Part shown: piece by piece, positions 1-8,051 of the stretch
Layout of the letters: each line of letters begins with the position of its first letter
Position numbering within the stretch: the stretch's first letter is position 1
The notes under the pieces: model-generated
The model's database searches: none
What the model saw: the letters and a program-made list of their open reading frames with translations, nothing else
What the model was told of the DNA's origin: nothing
Program-made: the position numbers and the translations under genes
Origin: Ch67 sp964491665
GTDB taxonomy: Bacteria; Pseudomonadota; Gammaproteobacteria; Pseudomonadales; Ketobacteraceae
Assembly: GCA_964491665.1 (NCBI GenBank)
Contig: CAZBII010000094.1
Coordinates: 1-17,557, forward strand
DNA length: 17,557 nucleotides
Reading direction: 5' to 3'

Positions 1-1557
1 CCCGAACTGGCGCGTCATGGCATGCAGCCGGTGGATCTCGCCGGTCAGCTCGGTGTTGGAGCGGCTGTTGGCCAGCGCCACCTGCAGGGTCTGTTCGGTG
101 GTATTGCGGATGTTGACCACGTTGCGGTTGATGTCGTCCGACACCGCGCTCTGTTCCTCCGCCGCCACCGCAATCTGGGCCGTCATGGCGCCGACACGAT
201 TCACCATGCGGGTAATGGCATCCAGCGATTCACCGGCCAGCGACGCCTGCCGCACACCCTCCTCCGCCATGCGACCGCTGCTTTCCATGACTTTCACCGC
301 CGCCGCGGCAGCGGTCTGCAGATCGGCAATCATCTTCTGGATTTCCTCGGTGGACGCCTGGGTACAGCCCGCCAGACCGCGCACTTCCGACGCCACCACG
401 GCAAAGCCGCGACCGTACTCGCCAGCCCGCGCCGCCTCGATGGCGGCATTGAGCGCCAGCAGATTGGTCTGCTCGGCAATATTGCGGATGGTGCCCACCA
501 CGCTGCTGATCAGCTGGCTCTTGTCCGCCAGCTGCCGGATCACGTCTTCCACCCGCTGCACCTCGTCCGCCAGCTGGTGAATGGAGCGCACTGCGCTGTC
601 CACCACCTGCTTGCCCTGCTGCACCTGCAGCTCGGCCTCGCGGGTGGAAGTGGCCGTTTCCGCAGCATTGGAGGCCACTTCATGCACGGCCCCGGTCATT
701 TCATTCATCGCCCGCGCCACCTTGTCCACGGCATCCATCTGGCGCTGCATTTCCTGCTCGGCCTGCACCGTCATGCTGGCGGTGCCACGGGACACATCGT
801 CCAGCTGGCCGGTGGCATCCCGCACCCGCCACACCACGGTTTCCAGCTGGGCACGCTGCATGGCCAGCGCCAGTTGCAGCTGGCCCAGTTCGTCCTGACG
901 CCCGGTATACACCTGCCGCGCCAGCGGGTTGTCGAAGATGGCCCGCGCTTCCGCCGCCGCCCGCTGCCAGGGCCGGGCAATCAGCTGGCCCAGCGTCACC
1001 GCCACCACCAGCCCGGCGCCCAGCGCCAGCACACTGATGTCGACGCCCGCCAGCCACTGCGTCAGGGCGCCCGCCAGCACGACGGCCACACCGGCCAGAC
1101 TGATCCGCCCCGCCAGCCCCAGCCGCTGCAGCCCGGCCCGGAACGGCGCCGGCCGCTCGATACGCCGGTACAAACGTTCGGCACTGTCCACCCGCTCCCG
1201 CGACGGCTTCATCCGCACCGACTGGTAGCCGGCCACCTTATCGCCGTTCATGATGGGCGTGATGAAGGCGTCCACCCAGTAGTGATCGCCGTTCTTGCAG
1301 CGGTTCTTAACGATGCCCATCCAGGGCCGGCCGGCCCTGATGTTGCCCCACAGGTCGGCAAAGGCCGCCGCCGGCATGTCCGGGTGGCGCACGATGTTGT
1401 GGCTTTCTCCCTGCAGTTCCTCTGCGGTAAAGCCGCTGATTTCGATGAAGTCTGCATTGGCATACTGGATATTGCCGTCAAGGTCGGTGGCGGAAACGAT
1501 CCGGCACGTATCGGAATAGTGCTGCTCCCGTCCGGTGACAGGAAAATTACGTCTCAT
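1..1557 (-). CDS. Aer-type PAS-containing methyl-accepting chemotaxis protein (3' end cut by window edge)
   Basis: Inner-membrane chemoreceptor, probably an energy or redox taxis sensor that signals to CheA/CheW. The 519 visible codons start at ATG 1557 and are open at the left edge. Judging by family length, only a few C-terminal residues are missing. Residues about 15-118 form a PAS domain with the Aer signature HNIVRHPDMPAAAFADLW (53-70) and NRCKNGDHYWV (85-95), closely matching the FAD-binding PAS of E. coli Aer. Two hydrophobic segments (about 152-170 and 173-193) make a membrane hairpin with almost no periplasmic part, so sensing is cytoplasmic. The signalling domain has the conserved hairpin tip NLLALNAAIEAARAGE near residues 362-377. 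Just after the tip, the usual arginine/serine-type position in LASRT reads Cys (LAGCT). FAD as cofactor is inferred from the PAS similarity. The gene is divergent from the hydroxylase gene. Confidence 0.93.
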   Translation of the reverse strand, partial: MRRNFPVTGREQHYSDTCRIVSATDLDGNIQYANADFIEISGFTAEELQGESHNIVRHPDMPAAAFADLWGNIRAGRPWMGIVKNRCKNGDHYWVDAFITPIMNGDKVAGYQSVRMKPSRERVDSAERLYRRIERPAPFRAGLQRLGLAGRISLAGVAVVLAGALTQWLAGVDISVLALGAGLVVAVTLGQLIARPWQRAAAEARAIFDNPLARQVYTGRQDELGQLQLALAMQRAQLETVVWRVRDATGQLDDVSRGTASMTVQAEQEMQRQMDAVDKVARAMNEMTGAVHEVASNAAETATSTREAELQVQQGKQVVDSAVRSIHQLADEVQRVEDVIRQLADKSQLISSVVGTIRNIAEQTNLLALNAAIEAARAGEYGRGFAVVASEVRGLAGCTQASTEEIQKMIADLQTAAAAAVKVMESSGRMAEEGVRQASLAGESLDAITRMVNRVGAMTAQIAVAAEEQSAVSDDINRNVVNIRNTTEQTLQVALANSRSNTELTGEIHRLHAMTRQFG

Positions 1558-1623
1558 GAGCAAAGGCCCTTACTGCTTGGCAAAAGGAAAAGATCACCGC
1601 CCCCAGGCGGCTCAGGCGGGACA

Positions 1624-1644
1624 TGCCGTCAAAGCGGGACGGCA
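1624..1644. repeat. Perfect 7-bp inverted repeat in the chemoreceptor leader
   Basis: TGCCGTC (1624-1630) and GACGGCA (1638-1644) are exact reverse complements around a 7-nt loop. The repeat lies inside the predicted untranslated leader of the chemoreceptor mRNA. It could be a protein-binding site or a leader hairpin, and the sequence does not say which. A CCGCC (1597-1601) with two alternative GGCGG partners (1606-1610 and 1615-1619) sits closer to the start codon. Confidence 0.4.
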
Positions 1645-1673
1645 GACACAGGTACAAATCGGAACTATGGTTA

Positions 1674-1701
1674 ATAATTGACCAAAAGTGGTATTTGTCA
1701 A
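1674..1701 (-). promoter_or_regulatory. Probable sigma-70 promoter of the chemoreceptor gene
   Basis: On the minus strand there is a perfect -35 box TTGACA (1701-1696), a 16-nt spacer and a -10-like AATTAT (1679-1674, 4 of 6 consensus). Transcription would start near 1667 and give a leader of about 110 nt before the ATG at 1557. I see no flagellar sigma-28 type element here, so housekeeping transcription is inferred. Confidence 0.5.
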
Positions 1702-1780
1702 CATTCCGGCCCGGCCGGACACCACACCGGCCCGGCCCGCTTTCCACTAAACTGCGCCCTTTCCTCCCGGGATATGAACC

Positions 1781-2932
1781 ATGAACGACACCCTGCGCGA
1801 CAAGTACGAAGACGTTGATCTGACCCCTGGCAAGGGCAAAATCAGCGCCACCGTTTCACTGGGACTGGGCATGCTGGCCGTGATGGCCGCACTCTGCTTC
1901 CTGTTTCCCGCCCTGCTCACCACGCCGGAACTGCGCCCGCTGTATGCCCGCCACGCCGATACCTTCCGCCTGGTGCTGTATGCGGCCATCCTGATCGGCT
2001 TTGGCACCGGCTTCTACAGCACCCTCAAACACGCGAACCGTGGCTACGGCCTGACCGGCATGCTGCTGGCCTGCGTGGCGGCACTGATCGGCTCCGGCGT
2101 GCTGGAAACGCCGGACGTGCAGGGCCGCAGCCTGTACGCCGGCTTCGACTACTTCGTGCTGACCCTGCTGGTGCTGGGCCTGGTGTTCATCCCGCTGGAA
2201 CGCCTGTTTCCGAAAAATCCCGCCCAGAAAACCCTGCGCAAGGGCTGGATCACCGACATGAAATATTTCCTGTTCAGCCATGTGGGCGTGCAGCTGATCA
2301 GCTTCTTCACCATCATCCCGGTGCAGGTGTTCCTCAGCCAGTATCTGGATTCGGATCTGCAGAAAGCGGTGGCGGCGCAACCCGTCTGGCTGCAGTTCAT
2401 CGAGATCCTGTTCGCGGTGGACATCACCACCTACTGGATTCACCGCGCGCTGCATGAAGTGCCTGCCCTGTGGAAATTCCACGCCGTGCACCACTCCACC
2501 GAGGAAATGGACTGGCTGGCGTCATCGCGCCTGCATGTGGTGGAACTGCTGGCCACCCGTGTGACCGGCTACCTGCCGATTTTCATTCTGGGTTTTGCGC
2601 CGGCGGCGGTGTATGCGTATCTGGTGTTCGTGTCGTTTCACGCGATCTTCATTCATTCGAATGTGCGCTTCCGTTTTCCGGTGCTGCGCTGGGTGATCGC
2701 GACGCCGGAATTTCACCACTGGCATCACTCGTCGGAAGCGCCGGCCATCGATAAAAACTACGCCGGCTTCCTGCCGATCTACGACGTGATTTTCCGCACC
2801 ACTTACCTGCCGGACCATCTGGCGTCCCGTTACGGCACGGTGGGGAAATATGTGCCGGAAGGCTTCACCGGCCAGTTTGCATTTCCGTTCCGTGGCCTGT
2901 TCAGACAGAAGAAAGGCTCACCCCGGTCATAG
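1781..2932 (+). CDS. Sterol desaturase / fatty acid hydroxylase family membrane di-iron protein
   Basis: Integral membrane oxygenase of the fatty acid hydroxylase superfamily (PF04116 type), expected to hydroxylate or desaturate a lipid with O2 and a di-iron centre. The 383-residue protein has hydrophobic segments near residues 22-47, 62-80, 90-107, 123-138, 165-185 and 262-290. The histidine clusters that bind iron are all visible: HRALH (221-225), HAVHH (234-238), H252, H287 and H292 (HAIFIH), and HHWHH (312-316). The N-terminal 110 residues add extra membrane helices ahead of the catalytic domain. The start at ATG 1781 precedes the polar MNDTLRDKYEDVDL head, with a weak GGGA upstream. The substrate cannot be told; alkyl lipids, carotenoids or sterol-like compounds are all possible. 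The gene is divergent from the chemoreceptor, and 77 bp separate it from the next lipoprotein gene with no terminator seen, so the two may be cotranscribed. Confidence 0.9.
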   Translation: MNDTLRDKYEDVDLTPGKGKISATVSLGLGMLAVMAALCFLFPALLTTPELRPLYARHADTFRLVLYAAILIGFGTGFYSTLKHANRGYGLTGMLLACVAALIGSGVLETPDVQGRSLYAGFDYFVLTLLVLGLVFIPLERLFPKNPAQKTLRKGWITDMKYFLFSHVGVQLISFFTIIPVQVFLSQYLDSDLQKAVAAQPVWLQFIEILFAVDITTYWIHRALHEVPALWKFHAVHHSTEEMDWLASSRLHVVELLATRVTGYLPIFILGFAPAAVYAYLVFVSFHAIFIHSNVRFRFPVLRWVIATPEFHHWHHSSEAPAIDKNYAGFLPIYDVIFRTTYLPDHLASRYGTVGKYVPEGFTGQFAFPFRGLFRQKKGSPRS

Positions 2933-3009
2933 CGAAATCTCCAACGGAAAAGGCAGTATGAACCCCGCGCATGAGGCGCAAGCTGCAGTTATCCGAAGGG
3001 GGAATCTTC

Positions 3010-4428
3010 ATGAACACCAAACACTACCGCTGGCCGGCTGCCGGCCTGCTGTCCGTCGCCCTGCTGGGTTGCGGAATCAACTGGCTGCTGCCGGACTGGC
3101 AACGCAATGTCGGTGACTACACCGGCCACTCCTACCTGTTCCCCACGCGCGACGGCCAGTCGCTGGTGAACGCCGATATCGACTACCGCGGAACCCATGT
3201 CACAGTGCGGCGGCTGGACCTGACCGGCAACACCGTCGCCACTCTCGACCAGGACACCGGGCTGGACAACTGGACCTCGCGCGGCATGGTGCGGGGCAGC
3301 CAGGACGATTTCTATATTTTCTCCAGCAATCCGGCCGAACTGATCTACGTCGATCCGGCCAGCGAGACTGTGCGGGTCGGCACGCAGACCGGACTGCCCG
3401 CCAACCAGACGCTGCGGATTTCGGACTGGTATCCGAATGCTCCCCGCATCAGCCCGTCAGGACAACTGGTGGTCGGCGGCTACATCACCACCGATCCGGA
3501 TTCAGAGCAGCCCGAACGCACCTCTATGGTGGGACTGATCAACCAGCAGGGCCAGCTGGAACAGAACAAACGCCTGCCGGACCTGGAAAACATCGCGGCC
3601 CTGCAACCGCTGAGCGGCGACCGCTTCCTGCTGGTGGCAAAGGTCAGGCAAGGCGAAGCTGCATCCAAAGTCTTCGCCTTCATTGAACTCGATGCCAATC
3701 TCAACCAGCTGCAGCGCACCGACCGCACCTTCGACTATTTCAACTTCACGGCGCTGGTGCATGACCGCATCGTCGCCGAGGTGGCGGACGCCAGTGCCAC
3801 CGGCACACGCGTTCTGGATACCAGCGGCGCCACCCTGCAATCCATCAGCCTGTATCGTCCGACCACGAACACGCTGATCGCGGCACGGGAAGGATTTTTC
3901 AGCGTCGATTACACCAAGCGGGACACGGGACGCTGGAACACACCGGTCATCTGCTATTACGACGGCGCATTCACGCAGAAGTGGTGTCGCGAGCTGGGCT
4001 ACCTGAACATGGACGAGATGAATATCAGCAGCGCGATCGTGACGCCGGAAAACGAACTGCTGCTGACCATCGATACCGATCACCTGAAACTGCTGGGCAC
4101 CACGCTGACCACGGACGCCGCCATCGACAGCATCAAGTCAGGGCTGACCTTTCAGGGTGAGCAGAAGCGCGAACTGGTGCATGTGCTGTACAACACCGCT
4201 GGCCAGCGTGTTGCTGGCGCCAGGGCGGGCGGCAATGTGGAGCGGGGCAATGTGTCGCTGTGCTGGACCTTTGAACTGTGCGTGGAACCCGCCGAATATG
4301 AGCCCGGCTACTGTGGCGGCTACGGCCAGTCCATAGCGCTGCCGGGGCGCAATGTCTATTCCACCGGGTCCTATTGCGAGAAGCGCCAGGGCGAGTGGAC
4401 CGAGCACCTGTGGCACTGGCAACCCTGA
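3010..4428 (+). CDS. Predicted outer-membrane lipoprotein of unknown function, beta-rich
   Basis: A 472-residue protein beginning with a lipoprotein signal peptide: basic MNTKHYR, hydrophobic core, and lipobox ALLGC with lipidated Cys21. Residue +2 is Gly, not Asp, so sorting to the outer membrane is expected. I chose ATG 3010 over an in-frame ATG at 2971 because it follows a strong AGGGGG ribosome-binding site and puts the signal peptide at the N-terminus. The mature part is rich in short beta-strand and turn segments such as VRRLDLTGNTVATLDQDTG (66-84) and VFAFIELDANLNQLQRTD (221-238), which suggests a beta-propeller, but no family is recognised. Besides Cys21 there are six cysteines (315, 326, 418, 424, 435, 456), probably three disulfides. 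The pair C315/C326 with aromatic surroundings faintly recalls the Cys pairs in the two RCC1-like lipoproteins downstream. It may be cotranscribed with the upstream hydroxylase gene. Confidence 0.82.
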   Translation: MNTKHYRWPAAGLLSVALLGCGINWLLPDWQRNVGDYTGHSYLFPTRDGQSLVNADIDYRGTHVTVRRLDLTGNTVATLDQDTGLDNWTSRGMVRGSQDDFYIFSSNPAELIYVDPASETVRVGTQTGLPANQTLRISDWYPNAPRISPSGQLVVGGYITTDPDSEQPERTSMVGLINQQGQLEQNKRLPDLENIAALQPLSGDRFLLVAKVRQGEAASKVFAFIELDANLNQLQRTDRTFDYFNFTALVHDRIVAEVADASATGTRVLDTSGATLQSISLYRPTTNTLIAAREGFFSVDYTKRDTGRWNTPVICYYDGAFTQKWCRELGYLNMDEMNISSAIVTPENELLLTIDTDHLKLLGTTLTTDAAIDSIKSGLTFQGEQKRELVHVLYNTAGQRVAGARAGGNVERGNVSLCWTFELCVEPAEYEPGYCGGYGQSIALPGRNVYSTGSYCEKRQGEWTEHLWHWQP

Positions 4429-4444
4429 CCTGATCCACCCACAA

Positions 4445-4479
4445 AAAAAGGGCGCGGCTGACAGATCCGCGCCCTTTTT
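4445..4479. terminator. Bidirectional Rho-independent terminator
   Basis: A 13-bp perfect inverted repeat: AAAAAGGGCGCGG (4445-4457) and CCGCGCCCTTTTT (4467-4479), with a 9-nt loop. The G/C-rich stem is flanked by A on one side and T on the other, so it can stop the lipoprotein transcript (plus) and the DUF2236 transcript (minus) that converge here. Confidence 0.9.
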
Positions 4480-4506
4480 CATTTCACCGGAAAGACAAAT
4501 TCCGTT

Positions 4507-5478
4507 TCACCCTCCCGCCGCCGCTTTGCGTGCTTTTTTCTCCTGCTCGCGCTGCGCTTTTTTCTCCTCGATCTTGCCCAGTTCCTGCAGCGTCACCAGC
4601 CCCGGTCCCTTGAAGCCCAGCATCACCAGATACGCCACCGGGTTGTAGCGCAGTGTGCGCGGCACCAGTTGCGCAAACCGGCGCAGACGCCGCAGCAGTT
4701 TCTGGTAACGCGCCTCGTCGTGCGCACTCCATTCCAGATTGAAACGCTCGCGATACAGCGGATGCAGACAGCGGATCGCGCACAGATGCATGGTGGGATA
4801 GACATAGCGGCGGTGGAATTCATCCGCCAGCGGCTGCAGGCGCTTGAAGTTTTTCAGCCGCGCCGGTTTTTCCAGACCGGTGGTGGTCAGGTGCACCACG
4901 GTTTCGTTATAGGTCATGGTGTTCTTGATCAGGTCTTCGAAGTAGACGTAGAAATCCTCCAGCGTCGGCTCGATATCCTTCTGCGGAATGCCCAGCAGCA
5001 GACACAGATCCACGTATTCCTGATACACCTGCTTTTTCTCGGCGGCATTCAGCGGCTTGCCCATTTCCTCGCGAATGCGGATCACCGCATCCAGAAACGT
5101 ATCGGGCACGATGCGGAAAGTTTTGGGATTGAGTGCGAAATATTTCGAGCCGTCCGGATTCACGCCCTTGATGTGCGCGTGCAGCGCGCGCAGGTTCTGC
5201 GATTCGGTGTGGGCGATGTCGCCGCCGTCGTAGAGAAAACGGATCATCGACCAGTTGGTGCGACGCCCGCGTGCCTGCGGATCGGATTTGTAGATGCCGT
5301 ACTTGTTCACCGCCGTGCCCACCGCCGGCAACGCCGACTGCATGGTGGCAATGGGCAGCATCAGCGGCAGGTTGGCCAGATCGGTGAGCGTGTCCCACAT
5401 GATCGAGCCGCGCCCCGGCGCCCTGCCCTGCTGTTCCCGTGCCGGCGCGCCGCCCGCAACCGCTTTCAGTTTGGCCAT
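4507..5478 (-). CDS. DUF2236 / MpaB-type oxygenase family protein
   Basis: A 323-residue protein of the oxygenase MpaB / DUF2236 family (PF09995), which includes rubber oxygenase Lcp and the fungal MpaB enzyme. Characterised members are b-type haem proteins that cleave C=C bonds or oxidise side chains of hydrophobic compounds. Family features are the segment LRALHAHIKG (97-106) followed by YFALNPKTF (113-121), where H102 is the likely haem-ligand equivalent, and the helical body up to about residue 285. There is no signal peptide; a hydrophobic patch NLPLMLPIA (36-44) lies near the N-terminus. The C-terminal tail is highly charged (EEKKAQREQEKKARKAA). The start at 5478 is supported by GGAGGG 9 nt upstream. 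It is divergent from the TetR gene across 100 bp containing a palindrome, so repression by that TetR is likely but inferred. The substrate is unknown. Confidence 0.85.
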   Translation of the reverse strand: MAKLKAVAGGAPAREQQGRAPGRGSIMWDTLTDLANLPLMLPIATMQSALPAVGTAVNKYGIYKSDPQARGRRTNWSMIRFLYDGGDIAHTESQNLRALHAHIKGVNPDGSKYFALNPKTFRIVPDTFLDAVIRIREEMGKPLNAAEKKQVYQEYVDLCLLLGIPQKDIEPTLEDFYVYFEDLIKNTMTYNETVVHLTTTGLEKPARLKNFKRLQPLADEFHRRYVYPTMHLCAIRCLHPLYRERFNLEWSAHDEARYQKLLRRLRRFAQLVPRTLRYNPVAYLVMLGFKGPGLVTLQELGKIEEKKAQREQEKKARKAAAGG

Positions 5479-5519
5479 CGTGATGTCCCTCCGGTGAAAT
5501 ATGGTAGTGTTCCGATTCT

Positions 5520-5550
5520 AATGCGAGAAATACCGCTTTGCTCTCGCATT
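5520..5550. promoter_or_regulatory. Perfect 9+9 inverted repeat, candidate TetR operator
   Basis: AATGCGAGA (5520-5528) and TCTCGCATT (5542-5550) are exact reverse complements with a 13-nt spacer, centred at 5535. The repeat sits in the 100-bp gap between the divergent DUF2236 and TetR genes, close to both starts. Arm length and location fit an autoregulatory TetR operator, although a 13-nt spacer is longer than in many TetR sites. A -10-like TCTAAT (5517-5522, plus) overlaps the left arm. Function is inferred. Confidence 0.55.
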
Positions 5551-5578
5551 GCAGATCCTGGCCGGCACGAGACACCTC

Positions 5579-6193
5579 ATGGAAAAAGACAAGCAAAAAC
5601 AGCGACGTAAACCGAAGCAGGCGCGCGCGGTGGAAAAGTACAACGCCATTCTGGATGCCAGCGCTCGGGTTTTGGAGAACGTGGGCTACCGCCGCGCCAC
5701 CATGAGCGAGATCCATCTGGAGAGCGGCCTGCCCTACGCCACCATCTACCAGTATTTCGGCAGCAAGGAGGATGTGTACCAGGCCTGGCTGGAACGCTTC
5801 ATGGAAGTGTCGATCTTCGAACTGGCCACCCTCATCCGCAACGCGCCGGCGGGCGACATCGAGCGCCACATCGAGATCGCCGTGCGCTATTCGCTGCAGC
5901 AGATCCACCGCAACCGCAAACCGCTGGCACGGCTGATCAACGGCATGTCGCTGATTTCCAGCCGGCTGGTGGAACTGATGGAAGAGCGCAGCGCCGAGTG
6001 GATACGGCAGGCGCTGGGGGCGGAAATGAGCCAGTACGACAACCCGCGTCTGCTGGACAACATGGTGACGGCGGCGCGCGCCGGCAACGGCTACTGGCTG
6101 ATGCTGGTGCTCAACAGCAAGCGCGAGATTGATATCGAGCAGGAGACGAAGAATTACTCGGCGCTGATCCGGGCGCTGTTGTTTATACGGTGA
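5579..6193 (+). CDS. TetR/AcrR family transcriptional regulator
   Basis: A 204-residue DNA-binding regulator. The N-terminal TetR helix-turn-helix spans about residues 20-70: AILDASARVLENVGYRRAT, then MSEIHLESGLPYATIYQYF and GSKEDVYQAW, with the family-typical YQYFGSKED turn. It is preceded by a very basic arm (KDKQKQRRKPKQAR). The remaining helices form the ligand and dimer domain, which is not diagnostic of any inducer. ATG 5579 is preferred over an upstream in-frame TTG at 5549, because the TTG lies inside the inverted repeat at 5520-5550; the ribosome-binding site at 5579 is weak. Divergent orientation and the shared palindrome suggest that it controls itself and the DUF2236 gene. The first RCC1-like lipoprotein gene starts 100 bp downstream on the same strand, so some readthrough into it is possible. 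Confidence 0.9.
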   Translation: MEKDKQKQRRKPKQARAVEKYNAILDASARVLENVGYRRATMSEIHLESGLPYATIYQYFGSKEDVYQAWLERFMEVSIFELATLIRNAPAGDIERHIEIAVRYSLQQIHRNRKPLARLINGMSLISSRLVELMEERSAEWIRQALGAEMSQYDNPRLLDNMVTAARAGNGYWLMLVLNSKREIDIEQETKNYSALIRALLFIR

Positions 6194-6212
6194 GGGGAAC
6201 AACCATCCCCAA

Positions 6213-6263
6213 ATTCACCCTTTCGGGCGATTCGCGGCAACAGCGGATTCATCAGAATTCCCG
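6213..6263 (+). repeat. Direct repeat leader, copy 1 (51 bp)
   Basis: These 51 bp recur without a mismatch at 8099-8149, each time about 30 bp ahead of the start codon of an RCC1-like lipoprotein gene. The block contains an odd palindrome GCGATTCGC and a 6-bp RNA hairpin, GGATTC-ATCA-GAATTC (6245-6260, one G-U pair). It is probably the shared 5' leader carried along when the gene was duplicated. Confidence 0.85.
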
Positions 6264-6293
6264 AGCCAACAACAATCCATCAGGACGATGCCC

Positions 6294-7991
6294 ATGAAAT
6301 TATCCCAACTTTTAAAGACCCGACTGGTCTGGCTGGTGGTGCTGCTCGCACTCACCGGCTGCAAGAAAATCGATTCCACCGTTACCGTCAGCTATGAGGG
6401 GACAGGCCGCATCACGGAAAGTGACAAGATTGACTGCGGCACGCAATGCAGCGCGAAGTATTCAATCTCCTATCTCACCGGCACCCCTTTAAGTGCTCCG
6501 GGCTACGACATCACTCTGACGGCGTCGCCCGCAGCCGGCTTCGAGTTGTTTACCTGGACCACCGACTGTGGAAAATCACTGACCTGTAAACAACGGATCA
6601 GGACGTATTGTCAGGATACGCCATCCTTTAACTTGAGCTGCAGCAATCCAAGCGGCGTCAACATCAACCTGCACGCGGTTTTCGTTCCTGCCGGCAGCGT
6701 GGCGCAGGAATACCGCTACGGCACCGACCATAGCTGCCTGGTGGACACCAGCGGCATTCTGAAATGCTGGGGGCCGGAGGGCTTCGGTGGCAGCAGCGTG
6801 CCGGCCGTGCCCAATCCGGTGGCAGTGAAACTGGCGTGGCATGGCGCCTGCGCCCGCAGCGGCAGCGAAAATCGCCTGTACTGCTGGGGCAGCGACGCGA
6901 TCAGCCAGCCTCCCGCGCTGGTCAATCCTGGCCCCTTCACCGTGCAGAACAGCGAAACCTGCGGGATCATCAACGGCACCGAGAGTTGCCATCCCAGCGG
7001 CCACTACGCCTGCGCCCTGGACCAGGGTCAGCTGCAGTGCTGGGGCAATGTGCCGGCGATCATCGCCAGCGGCATGCCCACGCTGAATCAGCCCGTGGCA
7101 CTGTGGGGTAACGGCCGCAATCTGTGCGTGCAAGACAAGAACGGCGATCACTGCTGGGGCAGTGACCTGATCGGACAGACCCGCGTTCCCGCCCTGAACC
7201 AGCCGCATGCGATTTCCGCCGACGGCAACAGCACCTGCGCCCTGACCGCCACTGGCCTGCGCTGCTGGGGCTTCCCCGCCGGCGGCAGCCAGCTGGATGG
7301 CACACTGGTCAATGCAGACAGTCTGGATCTGAGCGATGGCCATGCCTGTGTGGGCGATGATGCCGGCATGCACTGCTACTGGAACAATTTCACCGCGTTC
7401 AATCTGGCGCCGGAACTGCAGGATTCCCGCCGTGCCAAATGGTCGGGCTACAACGTCTGCGGCCAGGACGACAACGGCCTCGATTGCTGGAACTGGCTGG
7501 GCTACCAGAATCCGCCTTACCACGTGGACAATCTGCCGCAGGTGACGGATTTTGACGTGACGGACAAAGGCGCCTGCGCCATCAACGGCAGCAACCTGCG
7601 CTGCTGGGGTGACAACTCCTTCTGGCCGGCACAGGATTCCGACAGCCGCACACTGTCCCTGCAACAGCCCGGCGTGATCTCGATAACAGACACAGCCTGG
7701 TGCGCGGGTGGCACTGGCGGTCTGCAATGCAGTCACCAGAGCAGCAGCACCCCGCTGGCCAGCACCCAGCCCAAAAACCTGCGCGGCATCCGCGACCTGG
7801 AGCTCACCCCTGTCAACGGCTGCGCCCTGCACAATGCCGGCGTGACCTGCTGGGGCGACAACCGCTTTGGCGTCAACGACGTGCCGGCCCTGCAGAATCC
7901 GCAACAGATTGCACTGGGCTTTGCCCACGCCTGCGCACTCGATGACACCGGCGTGGTGTGCTGGGGAGAAAAACTGCAGCGTCCGGAGTAA
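6294..7991 (+). CDS. RCC1-like repeat lipoprotein with 12 cysteine pairs, copy 1
   Basis: A 565-residue predicted outer-membrane lipoprotein. The signal peptide ends in the lipobox LALTGC, with lipidated Cys23 followed by KK (no Asp at +2). ATG 6294 is chosen over ATG 6288 because AGGA lies 8 nt before it but only 2 nt before 6288. Residues about 29-132 form a Cys-rich beta domain resembling bacterial InlB-B/Big-type repeats (motifs DITLTASPAAGFELFTW and INLHAVFVP), with six cysteines. From about 140 on there are degenerate RCC1-like repeats of about 37-42 residues with the core CALDxxGxxCWG. I count 12 Cys pairs (148/158, 186/197, 223/232, 240/249, 278/287, 315/324, 352/361, 389/398, 428/437, 470/479, 510/519, 547/556), ten of them C-x8-C. 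A disulfide-stapled beta-propeller is the likely fold. No catalytic residues are evident; a binding or adhesion role is a guess. Confidence 0.88.
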   Translation: MKLSQLLKTRLVWLVVLLALTGCKKIDSTVTVSYEGTGRITESDKIDCGTQCSAKYSISYLTGTPLSAPGYDITLTASPAAGFELFTWTTDCGKSLTCKQRIRTYCQDTPSFNLSCSNPSGVNINLHAVFVPAGSVAQEYRYGTDHSCLVDTSGILKCWGPEGFGGSSVPAVPNPVAVKLAWHGACARSGSENRLYCWGSDAISQPPALVNPGPFTVQNSETCGIINGTESCHPSGHYACALDQGQLQCWGNVPAIIASGMPTLNQPVALWGNGRNLCVQDKNGDHCWGSDLIGQTRVPALNQPHAISADGNSTCALTATGLRCWGFPAGGSQLDGTLVNADSLDLSDGHACVGDDAGMHCYWNNFTAFNLAPELQDSRRAKWSGYNVCGQDDNGLDCWNWLGYQNPPYHVDNLPQVTDFDVTDKGACAINGSNLRCWGDNSFWPAQDSDSRTLSLQQPGVISITDTAWCAGGTGGLQCSHQSSSTPLASTQPKNLRGIRDLELTPVNGCALHNAGVTCWGDNRFGVNDVPALQNPQQIALGFAHACALDDTGVVCWGEKLQRPE

Positions 7992-8033
7992 TTCGAGAAC
8001 GCTGACTTGGGAAAACAAAAGGCCGCGCCGGTA
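7755..8033 (+). repeat. Near-identical 3' block of the duplication, copy 1
   Basis: This block of about 279 bp matches 9670-9948 (offset 1915) with about eight mismatches by eye. It covers the last two Cys-pair repeats, the stop codon and the start of the terminator. The shift in offset against the leader repeat (1886) comes from indels inside the coding region. Confidence 0.8.
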
Positions 8034-8051
8034 TTGTTCCAGCGCGGTCTT
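8019..8051 (+). terminator. Weakened terminator after copy 1
   Basis: Stem 8019-8028 (AAGGCCGCGC) pairs with 8042-8051 (GCGCGGTCTT) with one G-U pair, and the following tract is TTCCCCCC instead of a T run. It is homologous to the intact terminator at 9932-9968, which has a 12-bp perfect stem and four Ts. Intrinsic termination should be weaker here, allowing some readthrough into copy 2. Confidence 0.55.

Noticed and set aside
22..1674. 550-codon open frame on the plus strand across the chemoreceptor gene
   Set aside because: Antisense mirror of a GC-rich gene: His/Arg/Gly-rich, no domain, while the minus strand gives a complete Aer-like receptor.
4907..6202. 431-codon minus-strand frame spanning the TetR gene and part of the DUF2236 gene
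   Set aside because: It crosses the divergent promoter and the palindrome and overlaps two well supported genes in another frame.
6194..6212. Short GGGGA/TCCCC hairpin after the TetR stop codon as a terminator
   Set aside because: Five base pairs without a T run. Too weak to call.
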